Assembly: GCA_030142905.1 (NCBI GenBank)
Contig: JASJOG010000024.1
Coordinates: forward strand, 2,372,001 to 2,436,000
Reading direction: 5' to 3'
Source of the DNA: Heliopora coerulea
Lineage: Eukaryota > Cnidaria > Anthozoa > Scleralcyonacea > Helioporidae
Length of the DNA stretch: 64,000 nt
Both the position numbers and the translations under genes were made by a program. Of the stretch, positions 1-14,500 are shown one piece after another; position 1 is the stretch's first letter; each line of letters opens with the position of its first letter. The notes under the pieces were generated by a model that saw only the letters and a list, made by a program, of their open reading frames with translations, was not told the origin of the DNA and did not search any database.

Positions 1-2432
1 TTTTCTCTGCGCACACATTGAGACATTGAAACAATCGTAGGTGATTGGAACGATGGAAAAAATCGCATTTCATAGTTGTGTTTCACTATTTCTCATTCTC
101 CCAAACTTCCATAAAAGGAAAATGTTTACAGTCATATAACTAGTATTGCTTATGAACTTAGGACAAGGAACGCAGTTAACAGGTTTGGGTGCAGAAGCAA
201 CACCATCAAACTAACGTTGGCGTGAAAATGAGGTAAAATCAAGCAAAACCAAATAAATATGAGGTAAAAGGGCTCCAAGTGGAAACATGGCACCGATAGA
301 AAAAAATGTGCATCAATGTGTGCTTCCAAGAAAAAAAGAGAAATTGAACATGAACTGAAATTGATATCCTGTTTTTTTAAGAACAGTGAGCGGGCGGAAT
401 CCTGGATATTCAGTACTCTTTTTGCAATTTGATTAGCTGTAGCACCGCCTGGTATTTTGTGAAATTTGATCAAAGTCAGCATCAGTTTTTTACTCCAAGC
501 TTTTTTAATTTTCTTTCTTTTCTTGTTCTCTCTTTTCTTTCCTTTTGTTTTCTTTAATTTTTTTCTTCCTTCTTTTCTTTCCTTTTCTTCTGCTTTCTTC
601 GATTTTATTTCCTTTCCTTTCCTTTTAATTTCTTTCCTTTTCCTCTCTTTTCTATTCTTCTCTTTTCTTTTATGTTTTCTTTTCATTGCTTTCTTCCGTT
701 TTTTACACTTGTTAAAAAACCTCAAAAAGCTAAAAATCTTAGATTTAAAACACAGCCTTTTATAGGCGGAGTGTTTAGCGAATACTATGTTAGACCGATC
801 CATTTGCTGTTTATTTTCGTTATTCAAACACCTAAATTTGCTGAAACATTTCTTGAACAAGCAGCACCGTATTTAGAACTGATGTCAGCCGAAGTTAAAT
901 TAATCGTAAAAGCTTTCTCAATTCGATCACTTTCCACGCGGTTCAAATACCATTCAAAATTTAAGATCAAAATAATTTGATGAGTGCTTACAGCGAAATG
1001 CGATTCTTGTCCACCATAATGTTTGGACAATAAATACGGCAGCACCGATCTAAGTGCAACCTGTTCTCACAGCTGGTGTAGGACAAAACTTCCTGTACCC
1101 ACCAAATCATTGCACGTATCCTGGGCTTTCGAAATATTTTTATGTAGGCGGTGAACCCTCAAAAATAACCCTCCGAGAGTAAAATAATCGACACTTATTA
1201 CAATAAGGGGGTCCCGAGGTATGTTCCACACGGAATTTTTTAATTTTGTGGTTCTAAGGCAAGAATTTGATGCATTTCCTGAAACATTAAAAGGAAATGA
1301 GAATATCATTGCACCTTTCACAATTGGCGAAATTTGAAACTCTATGATTTCCGTCAAACAGAGTTTTGTTTAGTGGCAGTTAAGTATATGATAAATACCG
1401 AGAACGGAGCCGTCAACCCTATTATATCCAAGATTTTTACCAAACAGAAATTAAATTATCAAGTCAATTCAAAATCATTTTGAAAATCTATTGAAATCTG
1501 CTTCTGCATCAAGTTTATGTACAATATATCGTACAGTTATGTACGACTAGGAGATAGAGGATTAAGCTAGAACATCCTGAAGGGCGGTGGGTCCTGAGGG
1601 ATGCATTTAAATTAAAGTCGACGTTCAAGGATTTTGTCCGACTTACGACACGATAAAAGGAGGTTTTCTTTAGAAATCCCCATGAACCAATATGAACTTA
1701 AAATAATAGGTAATTTATAGTGATTAGCATTTGTCCATCACCAATATTTGCATTTCTGAGAGCTGTTTTTCCATGAGAAATCATGACAAACAGGAAAGCC
1801 ACGAGGGGAGTCCAGTGACTGCGTTAGCTGGTTCGTGATCAAATCAGACGTGAAAGGGGAATGCATCGTCTGTGAGATTTAGTAAGTGAATGCATAAAAA
1901 TGTTTCAGACAGTAAAAATAAAGAATATGATAAATGCATTAGATAGTTGAAGACATTTCAAAGCAGTAACGGTTACAAGAACGCCATTGGAATCCATAGC
2001 AAAAGCAAAAAAGTGTCATTAAATCTTGTTCTGGACAGTACTTAAATGGGCCGGAGAGCAGTGGCATGAATTAACGGAACGATAATATGACTGTTGAGAA
2101 AACGAGAATATTTTCAAAGAAACGTGATTGGAAATGGGGTTCTTGATCTGATGAAGTTCAAGCTTTGTGGTCAGTGAAGTTTTAATTTTATCAAGTTTGG
2201 TGTTAGTTTTTCACTCAGCTCTTAAAAAATTACCAGAATAATTATTTGTTAGTTTTTATTTTGAATACAGATTTGAGTGGTATCGCGTTAGTTTTGCTGA
2301 GAAGCAACGACATCTTCATTGTGTACCGATCATTATCGATTATGCTGGGAAAGCATATTCCACTTGTGTTAACACAGATTTTAAAACAATTTTAGCCATA
2401 ATATTCATTTTAAGAGCAGGAAAAAAAAATAC
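1..2432. other. Gene-free stretch at the left edge (TGDS 3' intron or flank)
   Basis: Apart from the polypyrimidine tract nothing recognisable was seen. The expected last TGDS exon was sought here and not found. Confidence 0.5.
480..715. repeat. Polypyrimidine tract (TTTC/TTCC)n
   Basis: About 235 bp almost wholly of T and C on the plus strand. It creates Lys-rich and Phe-rich spurious frames on the two strands. Confidence 0.9.
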
Positions 2433-2530
2433 TTGTTTTTTCGATGCCATCTTCCCACGAAACAATCGGTTTCCAGTCCAAAGCTCGAACTTTTGAAGAA
2501 TCCATTGGATAATGGTGATCATTAAATAGC
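2433..2530 (-). CDS. TGDS: TGDS exon 13
   Basis: 98 nt encoding [20 protein letters not shown] then [12 protein letters not shown]. It matches the NDMRYPM and GWRPKVPWKEGI region of the family. Acceptor tttttag; the donor gtattt is weak. Read through, the frame runs into lysine/phenylalanine-rich sequence and stops, so one more exon is expected. Confidence 0.88.
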
Positions 2531-5500
2531 CTAAAAAAGCAATCAATATTGTATTACTTTTTTATCACAGATTTATGTCATTTGGCACAACCAAACCTAA
2601 AAATAGCTGCTTATAATCCTGGTTCTTGAGATAATAAATTCTGAAAAATTTCCTAATTTGGTACGAGCGAACATAAACAGGTCTATTTATAATCACCATT
2701 GCTTGGATGTACGTTTTGCTGCAGATTTACGTTATTTGGGACAAACAACTACAAGCACGTCGTTGTGTGATCGTGAAAATTTCATCATCTGACTTACCGT
2801 TTACAATGGAATAACTACAACGTTAGACCTCACTAGACTATGGCATTTGCTAGACTATAGTAAACCGGACGTCTCAGGTCAAATACATCTTCTCTATTCG
2901 CCTGATTTGATTATTGCATAACAGCAAGAACTAGCAAGAATTGGCTCTCTTTTTTCCAGTTTTTGGTCACGAACATCAAACATACTGGATTAGCCTGGGA
3001 GCATCTAGGCTCTCTTGAGGGGAAACAGAACCAGCTAGGGAAATATTCAGTTTATCCTTTCATTTCATCTGATAAAAACTGTACTAATCAGAATAATTTG
3101 AAAAGTTGAGTGTAGGTTTAGGAGGCTAGTACAAAGTGGAAGTGAAGAAGAAAATAAGAGGATATATTCAGAACCAATTTGACAACTCATCGCACAATGA
3201 TTTGCTGTAGAGTTAAATGCAACCCTTTGAATATAAAAAGGTCAGAATACGAAAATTGATTGCACTGAAGAAATTAACTCATAATGGCGTAACAACCAGG
3301 GTGGCTTGGCGGGCCTACCCCAGAAGTCCCTGGGTCACTCCAATGGTCACCCAAAATTGTAGAGGAATTTAATCACCAATCACTTTCAAATTAGACATTC
3401 CCACAATTGCAGGAGTACTAGATGAATTGTTCGAGATGCACTGCAAATTTGTACCAAGTGTTGCTCCACAGAATTTACTGAGGCCACATCAAGGCCCCTC
3501 GACTAGAATTGTTCTAGTTACTCCACTATAAATTCGAAACTTTAATGGTTGCCATACAGTTGTATAATTCACTTTCAAAACTATGTCTCTGTTTAGTTCA
3601 AAAGTTTACCAACCAACTAATCCGACAGTGAAATCAAGAGTTGTCGTCATGAGGTTATCGGTCATCTTTAATCAACCAATGCAAAACCAGCGTTCCATTT
3701 ACAACGCCACAGTTCAGATATCAATGCCTTACATGCAGCTTATCTTTTCTTCTAAAAGAAATTGTTCGTAGGAAACAATACTGTACCTGTCGTCTACATA
3801 TTCAATGTAGTTATTAATGTCCTCTTCAGAACTTACTTTTTTTATCTAGAATTGGAACAAAAATCATAATCTATTCACTTCATGTAACGTTGAATATTGT
3901 TCTGAGAATTGGTACAGACATTGGCTAAGGAAAGGTTCACACTTTTCAATGAATTATCTTTTAACTCAAATGTTATTTCCATTGCCATGCAAACATTGTA
4001 TAATTGTTTTCCTTGTGGTTATATCTTCGACGTGTTTTTCAAGTAGTCGACACTCTCTCCCACACTGCGATACAAGAGTGATGTCATAAAGATATACCTC
4101 TGTATTAACCTGTCTATGTGATGGTTCATTGCAGTGTACTTTCAATGATGTACAACTGCTTTGTTGGTATATTTATGAAATGGGCAACGAGTTTATGTGT
4201 TCAATACCAAATTTTTTAGCTTTATTTTACATAATCCAAAACACAAGTTTCTACAACAATATTCCATCGAAATTTCACACTGTTTCGTTTAATGAGTAAT
4301 TGAGTATACAACTATTCAACGACTAATAGTTAATTGAACATCAATGCAAGTATTTGTTTAGGATCCATTTTTACTGTATTTATCATCGCTGTTTTGTTTG
4401 TAAATGTTAGGATCGTATTTCACTCATACCATTCTGTTTTAAGCTGAACGGACATGTGTTTAAGTCTACATTAACCAAGAAAGTTTATGTAAGCAAATCG
4501 ATATCTTAGGATCCACGACAGAAGTAGCGAATGTAGTTGTTGAAAAAGGTGGCACTTGAAAATTAACCTTTACGGAATTTAATGTAATGGCTGTAACTAA
4601 ATGACCCTTTGTGTTGGCAATTTTAGATCGAAAAATTACTTAAGGTACCTGGGTAGGACGAGTTTAAGTTTCGGCTCCGCTTCTGTATTATTATTCAATA
4701 TAGTACTTCAATAGTATTATACGATTTGTGGTGGTTCTGATCTCAAACGGCGAGTTATAACGCTGAGCGATTTTACGGAAACACACAATGTATTACTGAA
4801 GGAGTTTAGATATGAGAAAGGAAATTTTTCGAGTGTCAGAATCTTAGATTTTAACATCCTACTGGAACCAGCTGCGAAAAATGCCATTCTGGGGACTCCG
4901 GCTGGGAATCGAATTCGCGACCCTGCAAACCTAGAGCAGTGCTTTGCCAGTTGAGCTACAAAGGCCGTTGCCTGGAGCTTGGTCACGAGTTATATGGGTA
5001 TATTCAACGAATGTTTGGCATTAAAAGTCGATCACATGGAATGGAATTTATATATTCAAATGGAGTTAACGAAGTTTATGTATTTAATATACCGTTTACC
5101 TAACCAGCATTATCACCATATAAATACAGAACTCGCGGCCAAGCTGTAGGCAACGGCCTTCGGATTTCAGTTGAAAAAACCCCTGTACTGGATTCGCAAG
5201 GTCACGGGTGACATTTTCATTCGGAAGCCCTAGAGTAGCATTTTTTCGCAACTGGTCCCGGTTGGGTCTTAAAATGTAAGATTCTGAAATCAAAATCTTT
5301 CCTTCATTACAAATGATCGAGTTTAAACGTCAAATATTCATTGGATAAGGAATCGAATCATAATCAAACGAAAAATTGATCACAGATTTACGACACTCCT
5401 CTTTTCAAAACGTTCTTTAACATATCTGGACATTTAACAGGCGCGACTTATCACATTTCTCCATCTTTTTACTCAAATTTTTGTTCCTTTTACTAAAATG

Positions 5501-8500
5501 GTTTTAGGAGGAATTTTGTCCAGAATCAATTTTTAAAAGCTGAAGGGAAGAGAAGAGAAGATCAACTTTGTCGGGACACTTGAAAAAAGAGAGTAATCGA
5601 GAAGTCCAGAAGAATTCTATTAGTGGTTGATTTCCATCCAGCGTTATCAGGGGTAAATAGAATTTTTAAAACGCTTAGGCCAATTTTGCATTCCTCGGAG
5701 GATATGAAAAATATCTTTGATGATAGAACGTTAGTGGTATACAAACCACCAAGAAACCTGAAACATGATGAAATTAGACCTAGAGTTGGAAAAACAAAAA
5801 TTTGAGTGAAGGGATGATGAAATGAGGTAAGTCACGCGGTTAAATTTTTAGGTTTGTTAAAGAGGATTTTTAATTGTGAGGTATATCGTAAATTTATCAA
5901 ATTTCTTGTTTGAATGTGATTTACTACTAAAAAAATGTAAAATGTTTTTAAACTGCTTTATGTTTGGGTTGCAATTCAGCTTTCGCCGCAATAAGAATCT
6001 AAATGATCACATTTAGTATCTCAATGCTCGCGTGCCGCATGTGCTTCATCAGCAAGAAATGGAGACAACAGAATACTCACTCGTTTAATAAGATCTTTAG
6101 CGAGATCAGTAATAGAAATTTCAAAGTCTGATCCGATATTGTAGGTCTCGCCTAGAAGAACGTAAGGAATATCACAGCAAAAGACCAACCCAAGTCAAGC
6201 ACGCCTAGTCGCCAAACAATCAAATGCTTAGTAATAATGAAACAGTTCAATATTCTAACTTGTTCTTTCTCTTTCAAAAAGTAAACTTTCATGGCAATTA
6301 CTTTGACAAATAAGTTTAACGTTTAAACAGAACCTAATCGTATTTCTCGCGAGAGCAGAAAATTAAGAAGTTAACCCTTTCGACTCCGAGACGTCTCGCA
6401 TTGACGAGTAAAATTGTCTGGCGATAACCAGAATAAAATTAAAAAGTCGGGTATGGATTGAAAAGACTTGAGGTGCTTTTATTAATGCACTGGGTACAGA
6501 TGGCGGGGGTACGCAGTGAGGAAAAGGAAGAAAAGCGAGCAAGGAAGTAAGCAGCAGGACAAGCAAGGAGATAGGTAATAGAATAAAGCAGTAATGATTT
6601 GTATAAAGGCACGATATGAAAAGTGACAGGGTGGCAGGAAGAGCGAACAAGCAATGAGAACTGGTATGAAAAAAAGTATTGGAGGTAAGACCTTCTCAAA
6701 ATTTTTGGATGTCTTTCATTTTTTTCCCCATGGCCTCCCAACTTTGATATTTGCGCAACCTTGAGAAACATGTTTACTGTAGACGTAAAGTGAGTGGAGA
6801 AGTACAGGGAACAATGAGTGGATACGAGTACTAATAAACCCCACTAACATAACATAAGTAACAAGGGTGCTGTTGACAGTACTGCTTAAACGAACGCGTC
6901 TCAGTGGCGTAGCCAAGGGGAGCGAGTCTCAGTGGCGTGCCCCCCAAATTTCATTGGTCCTGTTAAAGTTAATGTCTGAAATATTACACAAAACATCTTA
7001 GATTGCGTCGAATCAGTATTTGGGGACCTCAAATTCAAAATTTAACCAGTAGGTTTACTCCCAGGGCCAAAATTCCCAGTAGCCATGCTTTGAGTTCCCA
7101 GAAGGACCCCCCCCCCAAAAAAAAGTAGGTCTGGCCACGCTACTGACGATTCTATGTGTAGTGTACACCCACATGTAAGCGTATTATGCAACACTCAAAA
7201 TAAGTCGAGACGAATTGTTCGTAAAGCGGTTCAAACATATTTTCACAAATGAGAAATTGATAAATTACCGGGATTTTTGCCTTAAATTGTTCATGGTCGG
7301 CTGGTGTACCACTCAGTGGACCAGCCGATCGTGGGATGATATATTTTCCAAACTTACCAGCAATACCTTTATGTAAAATTGAAATAAACGCTTCAGCAGC
7401 ATCTGTAACGTAGAGGAAATTCCTAAAACAAAAAAATTTTATTTTATTTGCTATAAAAAATAAAATTACATCTTATGGTCATTCTTTTGGTAAATAATAA
7501 ATACCCACCGATTAGCGGTCTGCTTGTTACCAATCAAAATTGAAATAACACCAAAACTGAGTGACAAATAACAATCAATTCATTGTTCACCGAAGTTGAT
7601 GAGATCAATGGTGAATCTTGGTAAATCTTTATCCAGACGAAGTTTAAGTAATATTCACCAAAATTCACTTTGATTTGAGTGAACAGTTATCTTAAATTAA
7701 ACTAAATTAAAATTAAACTTAATTAAACTAATAAACTAAATTAAACTTAAATTAAATTAAACCAAGGGTTTTTAACGTTCGCACAGTTTCAAACAAAGTG
7801 ATGATTTGTTTCCTTAGTAAGCCAGACGATATACAAAAATAAGGTTGCGAATTACGTTCACCGATAATCCCAAGTACGAAACTAACGCTGGTCAAGCATT
7901 TAAGAAGTAAGGCCCTTAGTTGACCTTATTTTTGACCTTTGGGAAGTTTTCGGTGGATTTCGAACACTAAAACATCATCGCATTTTCCAACCTTTTCACT
8001 TACTCGAACATAGCGACCTTCCAATAAGTTTTGGTTTCACAAGCAAGTTTGTAATATAAAACAAAGACTCAATTCCTGAATAAAAACAGATCAAATTTTT
8101 CTGCTTAAGTTTTCGTCGTTGCGAGGCTCGTTTACAGATTTTCAAAACAAAAACCAGGTAAAACAATGGCGGCCAACAAGAAACTTTTTGTTTACTACCA
8201 ACATCATTTGTTTTACGTCAGCTCATTGCGACAAGAAAGTGGAAATACATGTAGTGGCAAATCGTAACTGTATTATAAGCTCGTGGGTCATCTCTTTTAG
8301 TGACCATGCCAGAGTTTTTTACCGACCAATCTATCTCGTGTTACCGCTACACTTCTCCGACAAATCAAGATTTTCCTTACCCAACTCTCCCTTTTACCAA
8401 CGGACTTACCAAATTGAAACAGTCGGAATGTCGCAAAAACCAACACCTCCGCACGCATTTTATGCCACTGACTGCATGGTAATTATTGGATGAAAGTAGC

Positions 8501-11500
8501 ACCTTACGGTGGGCTCAAACTATGAAAGCTGGTATATACTGGAAAATCTTACTGGGATTTTTACGGCGATTTCGACGCCAATATTGTCGACTTTGAATGA
8601 CTTCTTGAGTAACTTTTCTCAACAAGTTAACCTCCCTCCGTAAACCTGATTTTGAAGTATAAAGAAGGAATTTACCTTACAATTAGAATGAGAACTAAGG
8701 CAAAACTGCGATTTTGTCGTGGTAACAAATTTAAACACGGTTTTCAAATACGTTGATACCGTGGTGATTGGTAATTTACGATAAAGTAAGAGAAAATGAA
8801 GATGAAATATACGCACTAAAGAGGTATACATAGTTACCAAAGACTGTTGGGCCGTTTAGTTCTTAAAAGAACTGTGTGAAACTTAAAGAGAAGTAAAATA
8901 CTACGTAAAGAGTAGGCTTAAAGAATTAAGAAAGAACACGATGCATTTCGACAGACCACTTATCAAGTGCTATACGCCTGCTGACTAAAGAAACAAATCA
9001 CCTGCTTATATAGTCTCAAAAATTGTTTTTGAGTACGTAGTATTTTACCTCTTTAAGTTTCACACAGTTTTTTTAAGAACTAAACGGTCCAACAGTCTTT
9101 GGTAACTGCGTGTACCTCTTCAGTGCGTATATGTCATCTTTATTTTCTCTTACTTTATCGTAAATTACCAATCATCATGGCATTAACGTATTTGAAAACC
9201 ATGTTTAAAGCAAAACTGCATGAAAACAAACACTTGAACCGTGACCACATGAATACGTCTTTTCAATTTTGTCTCATTAAGTATCATTCTTCTCTGGTCA
9301 ATTCTTCTAAAGAAACCATCAGGCAATCAGAATCTATTATATAAAATCATGCAACCACGCAAGGCCCAGAACACGGATTTGTTCGTTATTACGCAGACCC
9401 ACTTTCTTCCGCGTATAAGGATCTGTATAAGGATCTCTATAATTATTGCCCTCTGAAATTACACAAAAACATAAACCCATCGCTGATGTAGAGTGCAGTT
9501 TTACACTAACTGGACGTACCTTTGCTGCATCCCTTTACCGTGGACGCAACTAAGGAGTAAGAATAAAAAAACATAGGAAAAAAATTATGAATATTGAACA
9601 TTCCTAAGCAAGGAACATAACCTTATTTTTCCCTCCTCACAATTAATGGCCAGTTATTTTCATGTTTTTTAACTAAGGTTGCATTTTCAATAAGCCAAAT
9701 TCTAGAGACAAGTGACCATTTACGCGGCCAAGAAGACTTGATCGCTGTATTGGACTAATCATGTTTTTGCTAGAAATGTAGTACAAAACATCTTAGAATG
9801 CCTACTCAGCGTAAAATACAAATATTTTCTAATATGCTGATTCTCTGGACCAAAGCTTTCCGTAGCCATGCCCTGCATCTGCCTACACAACTGCGAGTGC
9901 CTAAATACTAGAAAAGTTACAATTTCTTTATATGGAGATCATAGACCTGCGTACCTCTGTCGCTCAGTGTTGCCATACGATACAATGTTAAGTCGCACGA
10001 GGAGAGAAGTGTAGCTTAACAGTAAACTAGTGCGTGATCAGTAAAATCTGGAATTGCCTAAATTGCAGGGGTAGTGGCGGAGCCAGTGGGGTGGCAGAGA
10101 GGGAAGTTTGCTCCCCCCTGAAGGGTGAAAAGGGACAAAATGGGGGCGAAAAGGAGAACGTTTAGGAAAAGTGTAGTGAAGAAAAGAAGAGATTCAGAGC
10201 ACGAAGATGTAAAGGGGGAAATGTTGAGCAAGAACGGGCTACTATGTATGGTCTTAGCTTTGTTAGATGTGGGATGGCTGTATGAGATATGACAGAATTT
10301 GTCATGTCAAAATACATTTCCTCTTCTTCCCCGACCACTGCCATCCCGCCGATAGACGGGATGATTCTTGCGCCTGATGTGAATTAGCTAGCTTAGCCTA
10401 TTTATGTAAACTCGGGCTAAATACGGTATTACAGGCCCGAAGAAAGGGAAGCTAAATATCGATTTCAATTAATTATGGTTTCCAACGATTTTCCAACCAT
10501 GACCGGGACAGGAATAAATTTTTGCTTCCCCTGAAAGCCAAGCCTGGCTGCACCAACGTGCAGGGGCGTACACAGAATTTTTCGAAGAAAGTTCGTTTTT
10601 GCGTCTCAAATAATTTTTGATTGCCGTGGTATGGAGAAACAGCGAGGAACCCTTCAGCAATTACGCAAAATACTTAAAACTTTTTCTGAATCAGAAAACT
10701 CAATTTTTAACACCTTTACAACTGTTTATAACTTCTCTTTGTATCCAAAAAGAGGCTGCATCGCACCCTCCCAACCCCTTTCGATAGCTCCGGACCGAGT
10801 ATTTTGTCCATGGCTGCATTTTGGAGTATCAAACGCAAATTAGATTCAGAACAAAATGCAGTACATTAAACCACAACGACAGATAAAACATTGGCTGGAG
10901 CTATATCAGTTTAACGTAGCGAAACTTCATTGTTCCATATGAGCTTCAATAAACAATTCTGACTACCATCTAGAATAATCAGAATAGAAAAGTTAATGCC
11001 AAACATTATCTTTGAAGCTGTGAAAACTATTTTTAGCACTTCAATCTCAATCACTTCTTATTAAGCGTTCAAAACCCCGAGCTCGTCTATTCGATGAAAA
11101 TTCTAGACCAAGCGACAAAATGAATTGAATCAACGAATGATCTGGGACTTGGCGTAATGAAAATTAAGGCTCACAATAATATTCCCATTAGGTTATAAAA
11201 TAATTGAAAAAGTCTTACCATTTTTTATCTCTCTGAAGAAGCGCTATAAATTTGGGCACAACCTAGAAAACATATTAAGCAATGCTATGGAAAAAAACTA
11301 CGAAATGTGAAAACGTCCCTTCAGATGAATATATATTTTAAAAGAAAAGAAAGACATTCAAACCCTTTCAGGATGTGCGTGAGGTCCGTAAACATTATTA
11401 CTTCTAGCAACAATTATGGGAAACTGCAAAGGAACGAACACTTGTTCACGTTCTACATAACATCACAATAAAACATAAAGATTTTTTCCCAATTGCCAGC

Positions 11501-14500
11501 TTTTGCGTTAAAACATGTCCAACAGACATTTAACAGCTACGGCCAGCTAAACAGGAACAGAATTATATTTCAGAACGTCCATTAAATTCGAAATACTTGA
11601 TCATAATACAACTCCTTAAAAATATTCATTACTGAAACAAAACCTTACATAAGAACTGTGGAAAAGAGTGAGGGCAAAAACTAGAGTCGAAGAGAATACA
11701 TATTCGTACAATTTTTCAAATTGAAGAACAAGCAAATTCTAATACTAAATACCGTAAAATATTTATAAGGCCTCGGCTTATACAAATTCGTAAATGGTTT
11801 TCGGCGGGCTTATGAACAAAGGGGGTTGTCAGGTGGGCCTATAAGTGTATAAAAAGCCGTTTCAAAATGAGGGGATAAGAAATGAGCTAAAGGTAGACTA
11901 ACTTACATCATGAACAAAAGGGTTCAGGAACTGCCGAAACGTTACAAGAAAATGACACTGACGTTTCGAACAAAGGCCCCACCTCCGAGCGAAACGAGAA
12001 ATTGCATACAATGGATGATCAGATTAAAAATTTGATGACAAACTAGGTAATGAGATGTAAATTATGGAAGGTCATTTGCTATTTTCTGCGTCGATCAACG
12101 AACTGAAAAGGAGAGGAACAGACAGAGGAACCAAGGGATTCGATAATATAAGATCAAGCAACCAGAGGGCTGGTTTGCTGATCGACGGTAGAAAAGTGAG
12201 CAAATGACTTGCCATTTTGTGGCGGAGAACATGACAAAACGTCTTTAGGTTAGGCATCAGGTCGCAGCAGCGAAAATTCGAGCAATGATAAAGTAGTAGA
12301 GTGCTTCTTCGGCAGTGGTGAACGTGTTTGAAAAGCCAAAAGGGTGAAGGAACTGCCGAAACTTTGCGAGAGAACGATAATGAAGGTATGAGCACAGATC
12401 TTTCGACGGAGTGAAACGTGAAATAATTCACAACGGGTGATAAGATTAAAAATTCAATAATTAAGCTCATAAACATCAAAAATCAATCGTACATTTCAGT
12501 GTTCCAAACAAAAACAAACTTTAAACTGTAAGAATGCGAAGGTAACCAGGAACTTAACAAAATGGAAGCTCAGGCTTCCCGCTTCAAATTCATGTTCACC
12601 ACCATTACCGTATTTGAACAGTTTTAACGCCTACCGGTAGTTCACAGCGGTCAGCCGTTCCTTTTCGAATTTCTGTAAAAGTGTTTATACCAAAAAAACA
12701 ACGAAAAGTTGAGGCGGTTTATGTCCGGAATACTTGTTCTTTTTCCATGTAGCGTGGCCTATGAACGGAAGAACCTATAATTGGGGGACATAAGCGGCAT
12801 ACATTTTGCGGTATGTTTTCAAACGGAAAATCTCAACCTTTTTTGGCCGCTTATTAAGATTTTTCCCGACAACATTCGTGTTTTTTTTCATGTACCAATA
12901 CTACTGTCTCAATACGTGTTGTCTATTTCGTATTCACCGGTGCTTATTCTTTACAAATCCGAACTAAGCTCGTGCAGGTTTCATTCTTCTTGCTTTTCGC
13001 AAATAAATCTTCGTATCTCAATAAAACACCGTAATAGTCTACCTTTTTTCTTCCAGTTCAAAGACCAAGCTCTTACGCTTCTGAAATCGCATGTGGTTTA
13101 TCAATTCAAGTGTCAATGCGGCAGTGTGTTATACTTTGGGTAAACATGGCAACCTACATCCGTCTAATTCATAACACATGCATGAGGATTTTACCTCTTT
13201 CTAGTGAGAAAGCATCACCTCCGTTGCTATCGAGTGATCTCACCCACTCAACCGAAACTTGCCACACCATCACTTTCCACCACTTCTCGGTTCTTTCTTT
13301 CTGCATTTCAACCCTTGAATTTCTCATCGGGGAAAGTCTCCTGCCTTCCTCCACTCTTTCAACCCATCTTAATCCCTGCTTGCTTAGCTTATATAATTTG
13401 ATACCTTATCCAAATTTCTTTAGTATTAGATTTTGTTTTGTTCTTCACTTTGAAAATTATGCGCGTTTACAACTAAACGTCAGTTAACTCTTATTAAATC
13501 ATATTGGTTTACTTCTTTCTCTTTACATTTTTCGCAACTGGTTTTGGTTGGGCATTAAGATTCCGACTCTCGAAAATTATATAAATTTTATAAAATATTA
13601 TAAATTATATAAATTCAAATATAAATTCCATTGCATGTTATCGAGAGTAAATGCCCATTATTCATTGAATAACTAGTTAAATGTGTACGAGTGCATTAAT
13701 TATCATAACCAACGGTCGAACCTCAATTTTGAGAGCAGTGAATTGAAGGCGCGCCCAACCATAAAATTGGGAAACTGGTAGGTTCAAAACTTATGAACAT
13801 TCAAACATTACTCAATTTGTTTCCACACTAGAAAAAAGCATCAGTTCCTGCAAAAAAATTACCATGAACTAGCTGGTTGTAACCAAACCTATCACAAGAC
13901 ACTTATAGCTGTCCCAATTGCACTCGAGTGCTCCATAAATTGCCATACTATTTATGATTATTATACATTCAAACTTCATTCTTGTTTCTTATTGGTCGAC
14001 ATTCACCAATTAATTCTCAATGTCAGGAAGTCGTGACATCATTTCCCCGAATATCGTGAATCATTCGACGGAACTGTCCAAAAAAAAATTATTGCACGCT
14101 GATGACGTAACCACCTCAAGGCCGTGAAAATTACAAAACAGCAAAAGTTAATCCCATGAGTCTTTACTGCAAATCTTTTGTCGCATCTATCGCTGTTTTG
14201 AATGTATAATAAAACAATTATTGGATTAGGCTTACGCATAATATCAAGAATTATCCAGACCTCGGCCAATGCTATCCGCCTTAACCTTGGGCTTTGGCAG
14301 ATAACATTGACCTCCATCTGGATAATTCTTGATATCATGCACAGCCTCATCCAATAATTGATAATTATCATGTTTGTGCGAAAAAAAGACCCTGACATTA
14401 TAATTTTAGGATGAAATAAACACAAAGGTAGTACTTGAAAAGGCAGCACAGGCAAGAAAAGATAAGAAGCGACAAAGATGCGGATGGATAAGGAGAAAGA

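Noticed and set aside
150..860. Lys-rich 236-codon minus-strand frame
   Set aside because: It is produced by the polypyrimidine tract and has no domain or splice support.
824..960. Possible last TGDS exon containing FEWYLNR
   Set aside because: It resembles the expected IEWY end, but no AG acceptor gives the needed phase and the nearest one leads to a stop.
8119..8493. 124-codon plus-strand frame
   Set aside because: Unrecognised, inside TGDS intron 9, and without domain, repeat or splice evidence.
12072..12479. 135-codon minus-strand frame
   Set aside because: It overlaps a diverged repeat and matches no family I recognise; no PLE or LINE blocks were found in it.
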